Shown: positions 1-8,396, counted from the stretch's first letter. The stretch is DNA of 18,468 nt from Candidatus Pacebacteria bacterium UBA1364 (GCA_002306345.1 DBRQ01000009.1:193565-212032); one strand, 5' to 3'. The notes: generated by a model from the letters alone, not told the origin. Made by a program: numbers and translations.

Positions 1-750
1 CCACTGCTTCGACCCTTACTCAACATTGACGTGAATAAAATTCGTTTGTGGGAAAAGCACTACTGGCAAAAAGCCAAGCGTCTAATCGTCATGAGTGAAG
101 AAGATCGCCAATTCATTGCCAAAGAACTAGCAAAAGAAAAAATTGACGTGGTTGCTAACGGCGTTGACACTAAATGGTTTGCCGAAAAAAAACGTCACTT
201 GGCCAAAAATCCAACTATTCTTTCCGTCGGAACTTTTAAGTGGTTGCCCAACATTGAAGCCGTTGATTTTTTAGTTAAAAAAATTTGGCCTCGCATTAAA
301 ATCAAAGTTCCAAAAGCCAATTTACTAATTGTTGGCAATGCCCCAACGGCCAAAGTTTTAGCTTATAGCAAAAAAGATCCACAAATTATTGTGGCCGGCC
401 GAGTAGAGGATATTCGTGATGCGTTCCAAAGTGTTCATGTTTTATTAGCGCCTGTTTTTAGCGGGAAAGGGACGCGCTATAAAATTTTAGAAGCAATGGC
501 TTCAGGTACTCCCGTAGTAGCCAGTAAAATAGCGGTAGAGGGCTTAAATATAAAAGATGGTCAGCATGTTTTAACCAGTAATGATGCGGACACTTTGGCA
601 GATTTAACAGTGAAAGTACTAAATGATAAAAAACTGTGGCAAAAACTTTCACAAAATGGCAAAAAGTTTGTCGCTAAAAATTACGATTGGAATTTAATTT
701 CGCAGCAATTAGATAAAATTTATCAAGAAATCGGCAATGCCAAGAAATAG
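1..750 (+). CDS. GT4 family glycosyltransferase, 5' end outside window
   Basis: Partial gene. The frame is open from base 1 with no start needed (the GTG at 31 is internal), so the N-terminal acceptor-binding half lies upstream. The visible 249 residues are the C-terminal Rossmann half of a GT-B fold enzyme: a domain-opening SVGTFKWLPN segment near 220-255, and near 460-525 the nucleotide-sugar motif SGKGTRYKILEAMASGTPVV, where the glycines before K and the LEAMA helix are family hallmarks. Such enzymes move a sugar from a nucleotide donor to a growing surface glycan at the inner face of the membrane. The next gene starts 14 bases before this one ends, which implies co-transcription and probably translational coupling. 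The donor and acceptor cannot be read from the sequence. Confidence 0.9.
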   Translation, partial: PLLRPLLNIDVNKIRLWEKHYWQKAKRLIVMSEEDRQFIAKELAKEKIDVVANGVDTKWFAEKKRHLAKNPTILSVGTFKWLPNIEAVDFLVKKIWPRIKIKVPKANLLIVGNAPTAKVLAYSKKDPQIIVAGRVEDIRDAFQSVHVLLAPVFSGKGTRYKILEAMASGTPVVASKIAVEGLNIKDGQHVLTSNDADTLADLTVKVLNDKKLWQKLSQNGKKFVAKNYDWNLISQQLDKIYQEIGNAKK

Positions 751-1627
751 TAAAAAAATCGACTTAAGTATCATTGTTTTAAACTATAATGGTCAATTTT
801 GGCTTAAAAAGTTATTGCCTACTCTCAAAAAAAACTATATTGACCAAAGTCATTATAAAGTAGAGCTGATTGTTGTTGACAATAATAGTACCGATGATTC
901 CGTCAAATTGATCAATAAAGATTTTGCTTGGGTCAAAGTGATTAAGTCGGATTATAACGGGGGCTTTGCCGTAGGCAATAACTTAGCAATTAAGGACAAT
1001 CGAGCTACTTACATTATGCTACTTAATAGCGATACAGAATTTTTGGATCAAGGTCAATCTAATCTTGATCAAATGATTGCTTATATGGAACAAAATCCAG
1101 CCGTAGCGGTTATATCTCCGAAGCTTGAATTAAGTGATGGAGGTTTAGACTTCGCTTGTCATCGCGGGGAACCAACGCCGTGGGCTAGTTTGACTTATTT
1201 TGCCAAATTAGAAAAATTATTTCCAAAAATTAAATTGTTTGCCCACTACCACCAAACTTACAAAGATTTAAATACCATTCATCAAATCGATGCTTGCAGT
1301 GGCGCGGCCATGATGGTCAGAAACAGTGCCATCAAAAAAGTTGGTCTACTCGATGAAATGTTTTTTATGTATGCTGAAGATCTAGATTGGTGCAAACGTT
1401 TTCGTGACGTCGGTTATCAAGTAATTTTTTATCCCAAGGTTAAAATTATCCATCATAAATATAAATCTGGAATTAAAAGTAGTAATCGCAAAACTTCTCT
1501 AATGACCAGGCGGTATTTTTATAAAACTATGTTACAGTACTATGATAAATATTATCAAAATAAATATCCAAAGTTTATTAGAAAAATTTTAGAATATTTC
1601 ATTTTAATTAAAACAGATGTCAGTTAA
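737..1627 (+). CDS. GT2 family glycosyltransferase (rhamnosyltransferase-like)
   Basis: 296-residue GT-A fold inverting glycosyltransferase. It opens with the strand IDLSIIVLNYNG (8-19), then VDNNSTDDS (47-55) for uridine/nucleotide binding, NSDT (97-100) as the metal-binding DxD equivalent, CSGAAMMVR in the acceptor region, and YAEDLDWC (212-219), whose acidic pair includes the usual catalytic base. This layout matches rhamnosyl- and other deoxysugar transferases of O-antigen and exopolysaccharide clusters (family knowledge); the actual sugar is unknown. There is no membrane segment, so it should act in the cytosol on a lipid-linked acceptor. It overlaps its upstream neighbour by 14 bases and its downstream neighbour by 11. 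No Shine-Dalgarno sequence is visible, and translation is probably coupled. Confidence 0.92.
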   Translation: MPRNSKKIDLSIIVLNYNGQFWLKKLLPTLKKNYIDQSHYKVELIVVDNNSTDDSVKLINKDFAWVKVIKSDYNGGFAVGNNLAIKDNRATYIMLLNSDTEFLDQGQSNLDQMIAYMEQNPAVAVISPKLELSDGGLDFACHRGEPTPWASLTYFAKLEKLFPKIKLFAHYHQTYKDLNTIHQIDACSGAAMMVRNSAIKKVGLLDEMFFMYAEDLDWCKRFRDVGYQVIFYPKVKIIHHKYKSGIKSSNRKTSLMTRRYFYKTMLQYYDKYYQNKYPKFIRKILEYFILIKTDVS

Positions 1628-2759
1628 TAAAACCTTTAGAATCGGTTTCGATGCTCGACTGGCGGGAAGGAAACACGCCGGCATTGGTCGTTATAGCGAA
1701 AATTTAATTTTAAAATTGATTGAATTAGCCGCCAAAAACAATCAGGTAAAGGTTAAATTTGTAATCTTCTTTTTTGATACAGAACAGGCTAAAGAAGTCC
1801 TGGGCCAATTTTTTAATCACCCAAACGTAGAAGTGGTTATTACTAATATCAAACATTATGGTCTACAAGAACAATTAGTTTTACCTAAGTTTTACAAAAA
1901 AGCTCAATTAGATTTATTGTACGTCCCTCATTGGAATGTTCCCATTTTTTACCGAGGTAAACTAATTGTTACCATTCACGATTTACTGTGGCATGAACAA
2001 AAAGGCACTCAAGCAACTACTTTAAAAGCTTGGCAATATTTTGTTAAATATTTAGTCTACAAATACGTTAGTAAACAGGCAGCAAAAAAAGCCGAAGTTA
2101 TTTTTGTCCCGACAGAAACCATTAAAAAAACAGTTATCCATTATTATCCTTTTGCCAAAAATAAAATCATCGTCAGTAAAGAAGGCATAGCTAGTAAATA
2201 TCAAAATGCTCTTAATCACCAACCAACCCTTCAACCCAGGATTAAAAAACAATTAATTTACACTGGTTCCCTTTATCCTCATAAAAATATTGCTGTGGTG
2301 ATCAAAAGTCTCAAAAAATTACCCAAATATCAGTTACTCATTGCTTCTTCAAGAAGTATTTTTCAAGATCAGATACAAACCCTAGTGGCTCATTATAAAG
2401 TCAAAAAACAAGTGATCTTTTTAGGCTTCGTACCAGATGAAAAACTCATCACTCTTTATCAACAGTCCATGGCTTTGGTACAGCCATCTTTATCAGAAGG
2501 TTTTGGTTTAACTGGCATTGAAGCCATGGCCAGCCAAATCCCAGTTTTAGCCTCAGACATTGAAGTTTTTAGAGAAATTTATCAAGATGCAGCCTTCTTT
2601 TTTGACCCTAATTCCTCTGCTAGTTTTATTAAAGCTTTAGAGAATTTAGAAAGTGCCAATCGCAAAGAAGTTATTAAACGTGGTGTGCAAGTGGCCAGTC
2701 AATATAGTTTTGATAAAATGGCAAAAGACATCTGGTCGCAGTTTTTAAAACAGCTATGA
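1617..2759 (+). CDS. GT4 family glycosyltransferase
   Basis: 380 residues, full length for a GT-B glycosyltransferase. The N-terminal domain has the pattern DARLAGRKHAGIGRY (12-26), the glycine-rich loop seen in mannosyltransferase-like GT4 proteins. The C-terminal domain carries a GSLYPHKN-type linker region and the retaining-enzyme motif EGFGLTGIEAMA (294-305), with both glutamates of the EX7E pair present (E294, E302). The role is addition of one sugar in a surface-glycan pathway; proximity to the GDP-mannose-forming gene makes a mannosyl donor plausible (inference). It begins inside the end of the GT2 gene and ends in an ATGA overlap with the next GT4 gene, so the cluster reads as one operon. 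Confidence 0.92.
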   Translation: MSVNKTFRIGFDARLAGRKHAGIGRYSENLILKLIELAAKNNQVKVKFVIFFFDTEQAKEVLGQFFNHPNVEVVITNIKHYGLQEQLVLPKFYKKAQLDLLYVPHWNVPIFYRGKLIVTIHDLLWHEQKGTQATTLKAWQYFVKYLVYKYVSKQAAKKAEVIFVPTETIKKTVIHYYPFAKNKIIVSKEGIASKYQNALNHQPTLQPRIKKQLIYTGSLYPHKNIAVVIKSLKKLPKYQLLIASSRSIFQDQIQTLVAHYKVKKQVIFLGFVPDEKLITLYQQSMALVQPSLSEGFGLTGIEAMASQIPVLASDIEVFREIYQDAAFFFDPNSSASFIKALENLESANRKEVIKRGVQVASQYSFDKMAKDIWSQFLKQL

Positions 2760-3922
2760 AGAAAGCCAAAATCGCCTTGGTTTATGATCGTGTTAACACT
2801 GCTTATGGTGGAGCAGAGCAAGTCCTTCTGGCACTGCAACAAATTTATCCACAAGCCGTACTTTACACTTCTGTTTATGATCCGCAAAAAGCGAAGTGGG
2901 CGCAAAATTTTAGTGTTAAAACTTCCTTCTTGCAAAAATTGCCTTGGGCTAAAAACTCGCATCGTTATTTAGCGCCGCTCATGCCTTTAGCCTTTGAAAG
3001 TCTTGATTTATCAAGCTATAACATTATAATCTCTGTCACCAGCGCCGAAGCAAAAGGGGTTGTCACTAGAAGAGACCAACTGCATTTATGCTATCTCCTC
3101 AGCCCACCCCGTTATCTTTATCATTACCAAAAGCAGTATTTACAAAGTAACTGGTTTTTAAGATTACCCCTGATCCAAAAGCTGGCTAAAAAGGCCTTAG
3201 ATCATCTAAAAAAGTGGGATCAAGTGGCCATTTATCGGCCAGATTTAATTATCCCTATTGCCGAAATTGTTAAAAAAAGAGCTCAAAAATATTACCCTAA
3301 TTTGCAGCTTGAAAAAGTCATTTATCCACCTCTTGATACGTCATTGTTGACTTATCAAGAACATAAAACTCAAAAACCAAAGCAAAGTAAATATTATCTT
3401 TTAGTTAGTCGTTTGGTGCCCTATAAAAATGTTTTGCCAGCTATTTTAGCTTGCCAAAAATTAGACCGGCAGTTAATTATCGTGGGCGAAGGCCCAGAGG
3501 AAAGAAAACTTAAAAAATTTGCCAATGCTTCAATCACTTTTCAAAAAAATCTTAGTCAAGAAAAATTGGTCCATTTATATCAAAACTGCCAAGCTGTATT
3601 AAGTCCTGGTTTAGATGACTTTGGCATTGCTGCTTTGCAAGCCAATCTTTTTGGCAAACCAATTATCATCAATCAACTGGCTGGAGCTGCGGAATTAATT
3701 AAAGATGGTCGGGATGGTATTCATTTAATTTATCAAGAAGGCGATTCCGACCAAACAATCACTCAAAATTTAATCAACAGCATACAAAGATTAGAGAAAA
3801 GTCATTTTGATCCAAAAATACTCAGCAAAAATGCATTAAAATATGATACAAATAGATTCGCTCTAAATTTCGATCAAGCACTACAGAAAGCTTATCAAGC
3901 AAAACTAAAAGGAAAATTATGA
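2756..3922 (+). CDS. GT4 family glycosyltransferase with altered EX7E motif
   Basis: 388 residues. The N-terminus, IALVYDRVNTAYGGAEQV (6-23), has the GGAE loop of WbaZ/mannosyltransferase-type GT4 proteins. A LLSPPRYLYHY segment follows, then the linker YLLVSRLVPYKN, and the donor-site region GLDDFGIAALQA (285-296). In close relatives this last stretch reads EEDFG...VEA, with two glutamates eight residues apart. Here the matching positions are D287 and Q295, so the canonical pair is not intact. The enzyme may still be active, since D can stand in for E, or it may be a weakened or specialised copy. It overlaps both neighbours by 4 bases (ATGA), a sign of tight operon coupling. Confidence 0.88.
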   Translation: MKKAKIALVYDRVNTAYGGAEQVLLALQQIYPQAVLYTSVYDPQKAKWAQNFSVKTSFLQKLPWAKNSHRYLAPLMPLAFESLDLSSYNIIISVTSAEAKGVVTRRDQLHLCYLLSPPRYLYHYQKQYLQSNWFLRLPLIQKLAKKALDHLKKWDQVAIYRPDLIIPIAEIVKKRAQKYYPNLQLEKVIYPPLDTSLLTYQEHKTQKPKQSKYYLLVSRLVPYKNVLPAILACQKLDRQLIIVGEGPEERKLKKFANASITFQKNLSQEKLVHLYQNCQAVLSPGLDDFGIAALQANLFGKPIIINQLAGAAELIKDGRDGIHLIYQEGDSDQTITQNLINSIQRLEKSHFDPKILSKNALKYDTNRFALNFDQALQKAYQAKLKGKL

Positions 3923-5022
3923 CCGATAAAAAGCACTTATATGCCGTACTTTTAGCTGGAGGAGGAGGCACTAGATTGTGGCCAAAATCAAGAATACAAA
4001 CTCCTAAACAATTTTTGAAATTAACTGGCCCCCAAAGTATGATGCAAATTGCCGCCTCACGCATCAATAAGCTGGTCAATTGGCAAAATATCATTGTGGT
4101 CACTAATAAAATTTATTTAGAAGAAGTCAAAAAACAATTGCCGGAAGTCAAAGTTGACAATATTATTGCTGAACCAGAAAAAAGGGACACCGCCGCGGCC
4201 ATGTTGGTCGGGGCACTTTACGCCAAAAGTAAAGATGAAGATGCTGTAATTATTAATGCAGCCTCAGATCACATTGTTGAAGACACAACTGAATTTGTTA
4301 AAGTCATGGAAGCCGCGGTGGAAACTGCTGCTCAAAATCCTTACCTGGTGACCGTGGGGATTACCCCTTCTTATCCCACTAGCGCTTTTGGCTACATCAA
4401 AGTTGGTAAAGATATTAAAAAAATTAGAAGAGACTTGATGCTTTTTAAAGTTGATAGTTTCACCGAAAAACCTAATTTGGCTACCGCTATCGCCTTTATT
4501 TCTACTGGAGCTTACTTTTGGAATGCCAACATGTACGTTTGGTCGGCCAAAGAACTTAAAGCCGCTTTTGCTAAATATATGCCCGACATGCTCGAGGTTT
4601 GTAAAAAACTCGACCAATTAAATAGCAAAGACTTTCACAAAGCTTTACCCAAAGTCTATAAAGAAATTGAAAGTATTTCCATTGACTATGCCATTAGCGA
4701 AAAAGCTGATAATTTAGTGCTTATTCCTGGAGATTTTGGCTGGAATGACGTCGGAGATTGGAAAGTTGTTTATGATCTTGGCAAAAAAGATTTATCAGGC
4801 AATGTCACTCTCAGTGATCAAACAGAAACACGCATCCTTTCAGTCAATGCTCACAAAAATCTGATTCACACTGACGGCCGTTTAGTTGCGATTTGCGGCA
4901 TTGATGATTTAATTATCATTGATACTAACGAAATTTTAATGATTTGCCCCAAAAATAGGAGTCAAGACGTTAAAAAACTGGTAGAGCGCTTGAAAGAAGA
5001 AAGCAAAAAAGAGTATCTTTAA
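3919..5022 (+). CDS. manC: mannose-1-phosphate guanylyltransferase (GDP-mannose pyrophosphorylase)
   Basis: Makes GDP-mannose from mannose-1-phosphate and GTP, the activated donor for mannose, fucose and related sugars in surface glycans. The nucleotidyltransferase signature LLAGGGGTRLWPKS spans residues 11-24, with PKQFLKL just after it. Further hallmarks are EPEKRDTAAA, NAASDHIV, FTEKP (181-185) and WNANMYVW. GDFGWNDVGDW lies near the end of the catalytic domain. At 367 residues it lacks the C-terminal cupin phosphomannose isomerase domain of bifunctional ManC/AlgA, so it is monofunctional and mannose-1-phosphate must come from elsewhere. It starts in an ATGA overlap with the last GT4 gene. 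The symbol follows the common bacterial name; cpsB or manB-type naming also exists. Confidence 0.93.
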   Translation: MTDKKHLYAVLLAGGGGTRLWPKSRIQTPKQFLKLTGPQSMMQIAASRINKLVNWQNIIVVTNKIYLEEVKKQLPEVKVDNIIAEPEKRDTAAAMLVGALYAKSKDEDAVIINAASDHIVEDTTEFVKVMEAAVETAAQNPYLVTVGITPSYPTSAFGYIKVGKDIKKIRRDLMLFKVDSFTEKPNLATAIAFISTGAYFWNANMYVWSAKELKAAFAKYMPDMLEVCKKLDQLNSKDFHKALPKVYKEIESISIDYAISEKADNLVLIPGDFGWNDVGDWKVVYDLGKKDLSGNVTLSDQTETRILSVNAHKNLIHTDGRLVAICGIDDLIIIDTNEILMICPKNRSQDVKKLVERLKEESKKEYL

Positions 5023-5032
5023 ACTTACAGCT

Positions 5033-5038
5033 TATAAT
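5033..5038 (+). promoter_or_regulatory. possible -10 box before sugar transferase gene
   Basis: A perfect TATAAT lies 21 bases before the ATG at 5060, in the short gap after manC. No good -35 element lies 16-18 bases upstream, and AT-rich gaps produce such hexamers by chance, so this is only a candidate internal promoter. Confidence 0.3.
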
Positions 5039-5059
5039 TAAGTTTGTAACTTGCAATTT

Positions 5060-5686
5060 ATGACTTACGATCAACAAAAAAGGATTCTAGATTTGGTGGT
5101 AGCCATTACCTTAATTATTGGTTTCTTGCCATTTTGGATTATTGTACCTGTTTTGATCTTTTTGGATTCGGGTTGGCCAGTGATTTTCACTCACCAAAGA
5201 GTTGGCAAAGGAGGCAAAGACTTCAAACTTTTTAAGTTTCGATCAATGGTTCTTAATGCCGACGAGATTTTGCATCAAAAAAATCACCAATTACTGCAAA
5301 AATTTAAAAACGGAGACTGGAAAATCGCTGCCAAAGATGATCCACGCATTACTCGCTTGGGGAGATTTTTGCGTTCTTTCACGATTGATGAATTTCCACA
5401 ATTATTTAACGTCATTAAGGGACAAATGAGCATGGTGGGACCGCGCGCCTACGTTCGCAAAGAATTAGAAGAACAAAGTAAAAAATATCCAGAAACCAAA
5501 AAATATATTCCTTATATTCTCTCAGTTAAACCTGGCATCACCGGGCCCTGGCAAACTAGCGGTCGCAATGAAATTCCTTTTTACAAAAGAGCTGAAATGG
5601 ACGCCGAGTACGCCAAAAAGAAAAACATTAAAGATGATATTATCATTCTTTTACGCACCCCCAAAGCTATGCTGTCAAAGTGGTAA
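5060..5686 (+). CDS. monotopic sugar-phosphate transferase (initiating phosphoglycosyl transferase)
   Basis: Bacterial sugar transferase family (PglC/WbaP catalytic domain). It moves a sugar-1-phosphate from a nucleotide sugar to undecaprenyl phosphate at the inner membrane and so starts glycan assembly. I chose the ATG at 5060 (208 residues) over the in-frame TTG at 5051. A hydrophobic N-terminal segment (about 10-32) is the re-entrant membrane helix. Downstream are FKFRSM, DDPRITRLGRFLR, the catalytic acidic pair in IDEFPQL followed by FNVIKGQMSMVGPRAY, and KPGITGPWQTSGR. The length fits the minimal PglC type; the multi-span N-terminus of WbaP is absent. It lies 37 bases after manC, in line with a role in the same glycan pathway. 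Confidence 0.93.
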   Translation: MTYDQQKRILDLVVAITLIIGFLPFWIIVPVLIFLDSGWPVIFTHQRVGKGGKDFKLFKFRSMVLNADEILHQKNHQLLQKFKNGDWKIAAKDDPRITRLGRFLRSFTIDEFPQLFNVIKGQMSMVGPRAYVRKELEEQSKKYPETKKYIPYILSVKPGITGPWQTSGRNEIPFYKRAEMDAEYAKKKNIKDDIIILLRTPKAMLSKW

Positions 5687-5717
5687 CTTTAAAATGATAG
5701 CTTAGAAGTTAGACATC

Positions 5718-5726
5718 TGTTATACT
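5718..5726 (+). promoter_or_regulatory. extended -10 promoter for DUF4012 gene
   Basis: TGTTATACT fits the extended -10 consensus TGnTATAAT with one mismatch. Its last base is 8 nt before the ATG at 5735, so a transcript starting 6-7 nt downstream of the box would be leaderless or have a 1-2 nt leader. No convincing -35 hexamer is present, as is usual for extended -10 promoters. Confidence 0.55.
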
Positions 5727-5734
5727 AAATCTCT

Positions 5735-7822
5735 ATGGACATAGACAAAGAATCAAACAGCATTTTTAGTCAGTTTAAACCTACCACCTTAGATCGTGAG
5801 CAAGATCTAGATCAGCTGGAAAGTGAGCAAAATCTAGATCAGCTGAAAAGTGAACAAAATCTAGATCAGCTGGCAAGTGAACAAAACCAAGCACCAATCA
5901 AGCCAATAAAAAACAATAAGAAAAAGAAAAAATTTTTAGCCAAAAAATGGCAAAAAATTGTCTTTATTGTTTTTCTAGTTTTGCTCGCCTTAATAACCAG
6001 TGTGGTCAGTTATACTTATCTGGTAGTTAGAGAAATTAAACAAGAAGTAGATAAAGCTAGCCCCATTGTTTTTGCAGCCAAAGAATTACTAGCCAGTCAA
6101 AATCTACAGGCTTTACCAGAGAAAGTTACTCAACTTGAAACAAGCAAAAATATCATTGCCAGTAAATATCAAAAACTGGCTTTTTTTGGTCAAATGCCAT
6201 TTTTTAAGACCTATTATCGTGATGGAGAAAAAGTTTTCGTCGCTAGTGATCACCTTTTTAACATTGCAGAGAAAAGTGTTAACTCTATACTGCCTTATAC
6301 CGCATTACTTGGCTTTCAAGGTGAAGGTTCTTTTACTGGCGGGACCACTCAAGACCGTCTAGTCTTGATTTTGGAAACTCTTAAAGAAATTCAACCTACC
6401 ATCAATGAAATTGACGACGAAATTAAAATCATTGTTAGCATTCTTAATGAAATTAATCCGGACAATTATCCAGCCAAATTTGCTGGTCAAGAAATCAAAA
6501 CTTTGATTGTACAAGCGCAGCAAACTGCTGCCACGATCAGCCAAACTTTTTCCGACTATAAACCAATCATTGCTTCATTAGGAACAATGGCGGGAGCTGA
6601 AGAAAAACAAAAGTATTTAGTGTTGTTCCAAAATGATAACGAATTACGCCCCACTGGTGGTTTTTTGACTGCCTATGCCATTATTAACGTGGAAAAAGGC
6701 GTAGTAACCTCAGAAAAGTCTGATGATATTTATGAATTAGATCAAAAATTTACCAAAAAAATTGCTATTCCAGAGGTACTTGGTAAATATTTAACCACTG
6801 AAAAATATTATCATCTACGTGATATGAATATTTCTCCAGATTTCAAAACTTCCATGGAAGAATTTTACCAAAACTACATCACAGTCAAAGGGGAACCCAG
6901 TGACATTGACGGCATCATCGCCGTTGATACTTCGTTGCTTAGCGATTTATTGCGACTGATCGGTCCAGTGGAAGTAGCAGGTTATGGCACTTTTTCTGCT
7001 GAAAATGACCCTCGATGCGATTGCCCTCAGGTAGTTTATGCTTTATCAGAAATTATCACCAAGCCCACGCCTTATTTACGCGAAGATCGCAAAGGGGTGT
7101 TAGGGCCACTCATGAAAGCTATTTTAACTAAAACTTATGATTTAGATAAATCAAAATTTGGCGAATTGTTGCAAGTTGCTTTAAGTAACATTGAAGGCCG
7201 TCACCTGCAACTCTATTTTATGGCCGAAGATACTCAAAAAGCGGCCGAGCAAATTAACGCCGCTGGCCGACTTTATGAACTAAGTAATAACTTTAAAGAT
7301 TGGCAAATGGGTAAAAATATGGATTTCTTAGCCATTGTTGATGCCAATTTAGGTGGTGCCAAATCAAATCTTTTTACCAATTATGAAGTCAAGCAAGTGA
7401 TTAACGCTCCTGTTGATGGTCGTTTAGAAAAAACGGTGGAAATCACTTACAAAAACACTCGCAAAGCTGATAATTGTAATTTGGAGGCTGGCCAACTGTG
7501 TTTAAACTCCACTCTCAATGATTGGTTGCGTGTTTATTTACCCAAAGGTGCTGAATTAATCGAAATTCAGGGCATTAGCAATGAGGTTAGTGTTTATGAG
7601 GAAAATAATCTAACTGTCATCGACGGCTATTTTAGTCTTGAACCAATGGGCTTAGCCAAAATTATTTTAACCTATACGATTCCTTATACTGATAGCACAC
7701 ACTATAATTTGAGAATGTGGAAACAAGGCGGGATTGACGCCGTACCAGTGCTCATCGACGTCACTGGTGGAGAAGAGCAACTGATTTTAAATAAAGACCT
7801 AGAGTACAGTAGCACTTTTTAG
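5735..7822 (+). CDS. DUF4012 membrane-anchored protein
   Basis: 695 residues. Residues 1-71 form a polar cytosolic tail with a tandem 9-residue repeat (EQNLDQLKS type, residues 22-48) and a lysine-rich patch (62-71). One membrane helix follows at about 75-97, and the remaining ~600 residues lie outside. The DUF4012 signature YLVLFQNDNELRPTGGF is at 294-310. This family has no agreed biochemical function; it is frequent in Patescibacteria and Gram-positive bacteria, often near glycan genes. A region after the membrane helix is rich in amphipathic helices. The gene sits directly downstream of the initiating sugar transferase, with what looks like its own promoter, so a part in surface-glycan assembly or attachment is plausible but unproven. 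recO follows 18 bases later. Confidence 0.88.
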   Translation: MDIDKESNSIFSQFKPTTLDREQDLDQLESEQNLDQLKSEQNLDQLASEQNQAPIKPIKNNKKKKKFLAKKWQKIVFIVFLVLLALITSVVSYTYLVVREIKQEVDKASPIVFAAKELLASQNLQALPEKVTQLETSKNIIASKYQKLAFFGQMPFFKTYYRDGEKVFVASDHLFNIAEKSVNSILPYTALLGFQGEGSFTGGTTQDRLVLILETLKEIQPTINEIDDEIKIIVSILNEINPDNYPAKFAGQEIKTLIVQAQQTAATISQTFSDYKPIIASLGTMAGAEEKQKYLVLFQNDNELRPTGGFLTAYAIINVEKGVVTSEKSDDIYELDQKFTKKIAIPEVLGKYLTTEKYYHLRDMNISPDFKTSMEEFYQNYITVKGEPSDIDGIIAVDTSLLSDLLRLIGPVEVAGYGTFSAENDPRCDCPQVVYALSEIITKPTPYLREDRKGVLGPLMKAILTKTYDLDKSKFGELLQVALSNIEGRHLQLYFMAEDTQKAAEQINAAGRLYELSNNFKDWQMGKNMDFLAIVDANLGGAKSNLFTNYEVKQVINAPVDGRLEKTVEITYKNTRKADNCNLEAGQLCLNSTLNDWLRVYLPKGAELIEIQGISNEVSVYEENNLTVIDGYFSLEPMGLAKIILTYTIPYTDSTHYNLRMWKQGGIDAVPVLIDVTGGEEQLILNKDLEYSSTF
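5798..5878 (+). repeat. 27-bp coding tandem repeat, three copies
   Basis: Three consecutive 27-bp units at 5798-5824, 5825-5851 and 5852-5878, with a partial fourth beginning GAACAAAA. Each unit holds ATCTAGATCAGCTG and encodes a 9-residue unit: EQDLDQLES, EQNLDQLKS, EQNLDQLAS. The copies differ by only a few bases, so the expansion looks recent. The period is a multiple of three, so copy-number changes keep the frame. Confidence 0.95.
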
Positions 7823-7840
7823 CAATTAGCTTAGTAATTT

Positions 7841-8380
7841 ATGACTCATTCTTTTAAAACTGAAGTCCTTGTCCTCAAAAGAGTTAACACCGGAGAAACA
7901 GACCGGATCTTAACTTTGCTTTCCAGAGATCGTGGTAAAATTGTTTGTGTAGCCAAAGGGGTGCGTAAATTGCATTCAACCAATCGGGCTACTCTCGAAC
8001 CAGGTAATTTGGCCCAAGTTTTTTTAATTAAAACCAAATCTTTGCCACTTCTTACTCAGGCTAAATTAATTAAAGAAGCCACTTTGGCTAGACAATCTTT
8101 GATTGGTATTTGTCAACTTTCACAAATTTTAGAAATTTTTGACCGCCTGTTTGTGGAAGATTTTATTGACGAAAGAACTAGCGATTTAGCATTTGCCATT
8201 CATCGAGAATTGTTAAGTAAAAATAAAAAAAATATCAAAATTGAGCTACTGCTGCAAGAATTAATCAAAGCCCTTGGTTACCAAGATTTAAAAGAAACCG
8301 CTTATCTAAATATTTCAGATTATGTGGCGGAAATTACCGAGAAAAAGATGAAAAGCTTTGACTTCCTTAAAGTGAGCTAA
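7841..8380 (+). CDS. recO: DNA repair protein RecO, short form
   Basis: RecO helps load RecA onto SSB-coated single-stranded DNA in RecFOR recombination repair and anneals complementary strands. The N-terminal OB-fold is clear: TEVLVLKRVNTGETDRILTL (7-26), then GKIVCVAKGVRK (32-43) and an LEPGNLAQV stretch. At 179 residues it is shorter than typical RecO (about 240-260). The helical C-terminal part is present only in reduced form, and there is no CxxC zinc-finger pair as found in some RecO proteins. The start has no Shine-Dalgarno sequence. The stop codon lies inside a terminator-like stem. The gene is last in the glycan-DUF4012 block; placement with these genes is probably incidental. Confidence 0.85.
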   Translation: MTHSFKTEVLVLKRVNTGETDRILTLLSRDRGKIVCVAKGVRKLHSTNRATLEPGNLAQVFLIKTKSLPLLTQAKLIKEATLARQSLIGICQLSQILEIFDRLFVEDFIDERTSDLAFAIHRELLSKNKKNIKIELLLQELIKALGYQDLKETAYLNISDYVAEITEKKMKSFDFLKVS

Positions 8381-8396
8381 AACTAGCTTATTTTTC
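8373..8396 (+). terminator. candidate intrinsic terminator after recO
   Basis: Stem TGAGCTA / TAGCTTA (7 pairs including one G-T) with an AAAC loop, followed at once by a run of five T. The recO stop codon lies in the 5' arm. The stem is short, so efficiency may be modest, but the position at the end of the glycan block fits. Confidence 0.55.

Noticed and set aside
2845..2853. Perfect DnaA box TTATCCACA
   Set aside because: It is a single copy inside a glycosyltransferase coding region, with no cluster or dnaA nearby; probably chance.
4264..4617. 117-codon antisense frame within the guanylyltransferase gene
   Set aside because: It is a shadow of a strongly conserved gene, with no recognisable protein character or promoter.
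5051..5059. TTG at 5051 as start of the sugar transferase
   Set aside because: The ATG three codons later gives the normal family N-terminus and no Shine-Dalgarno sequence supports the TTG.
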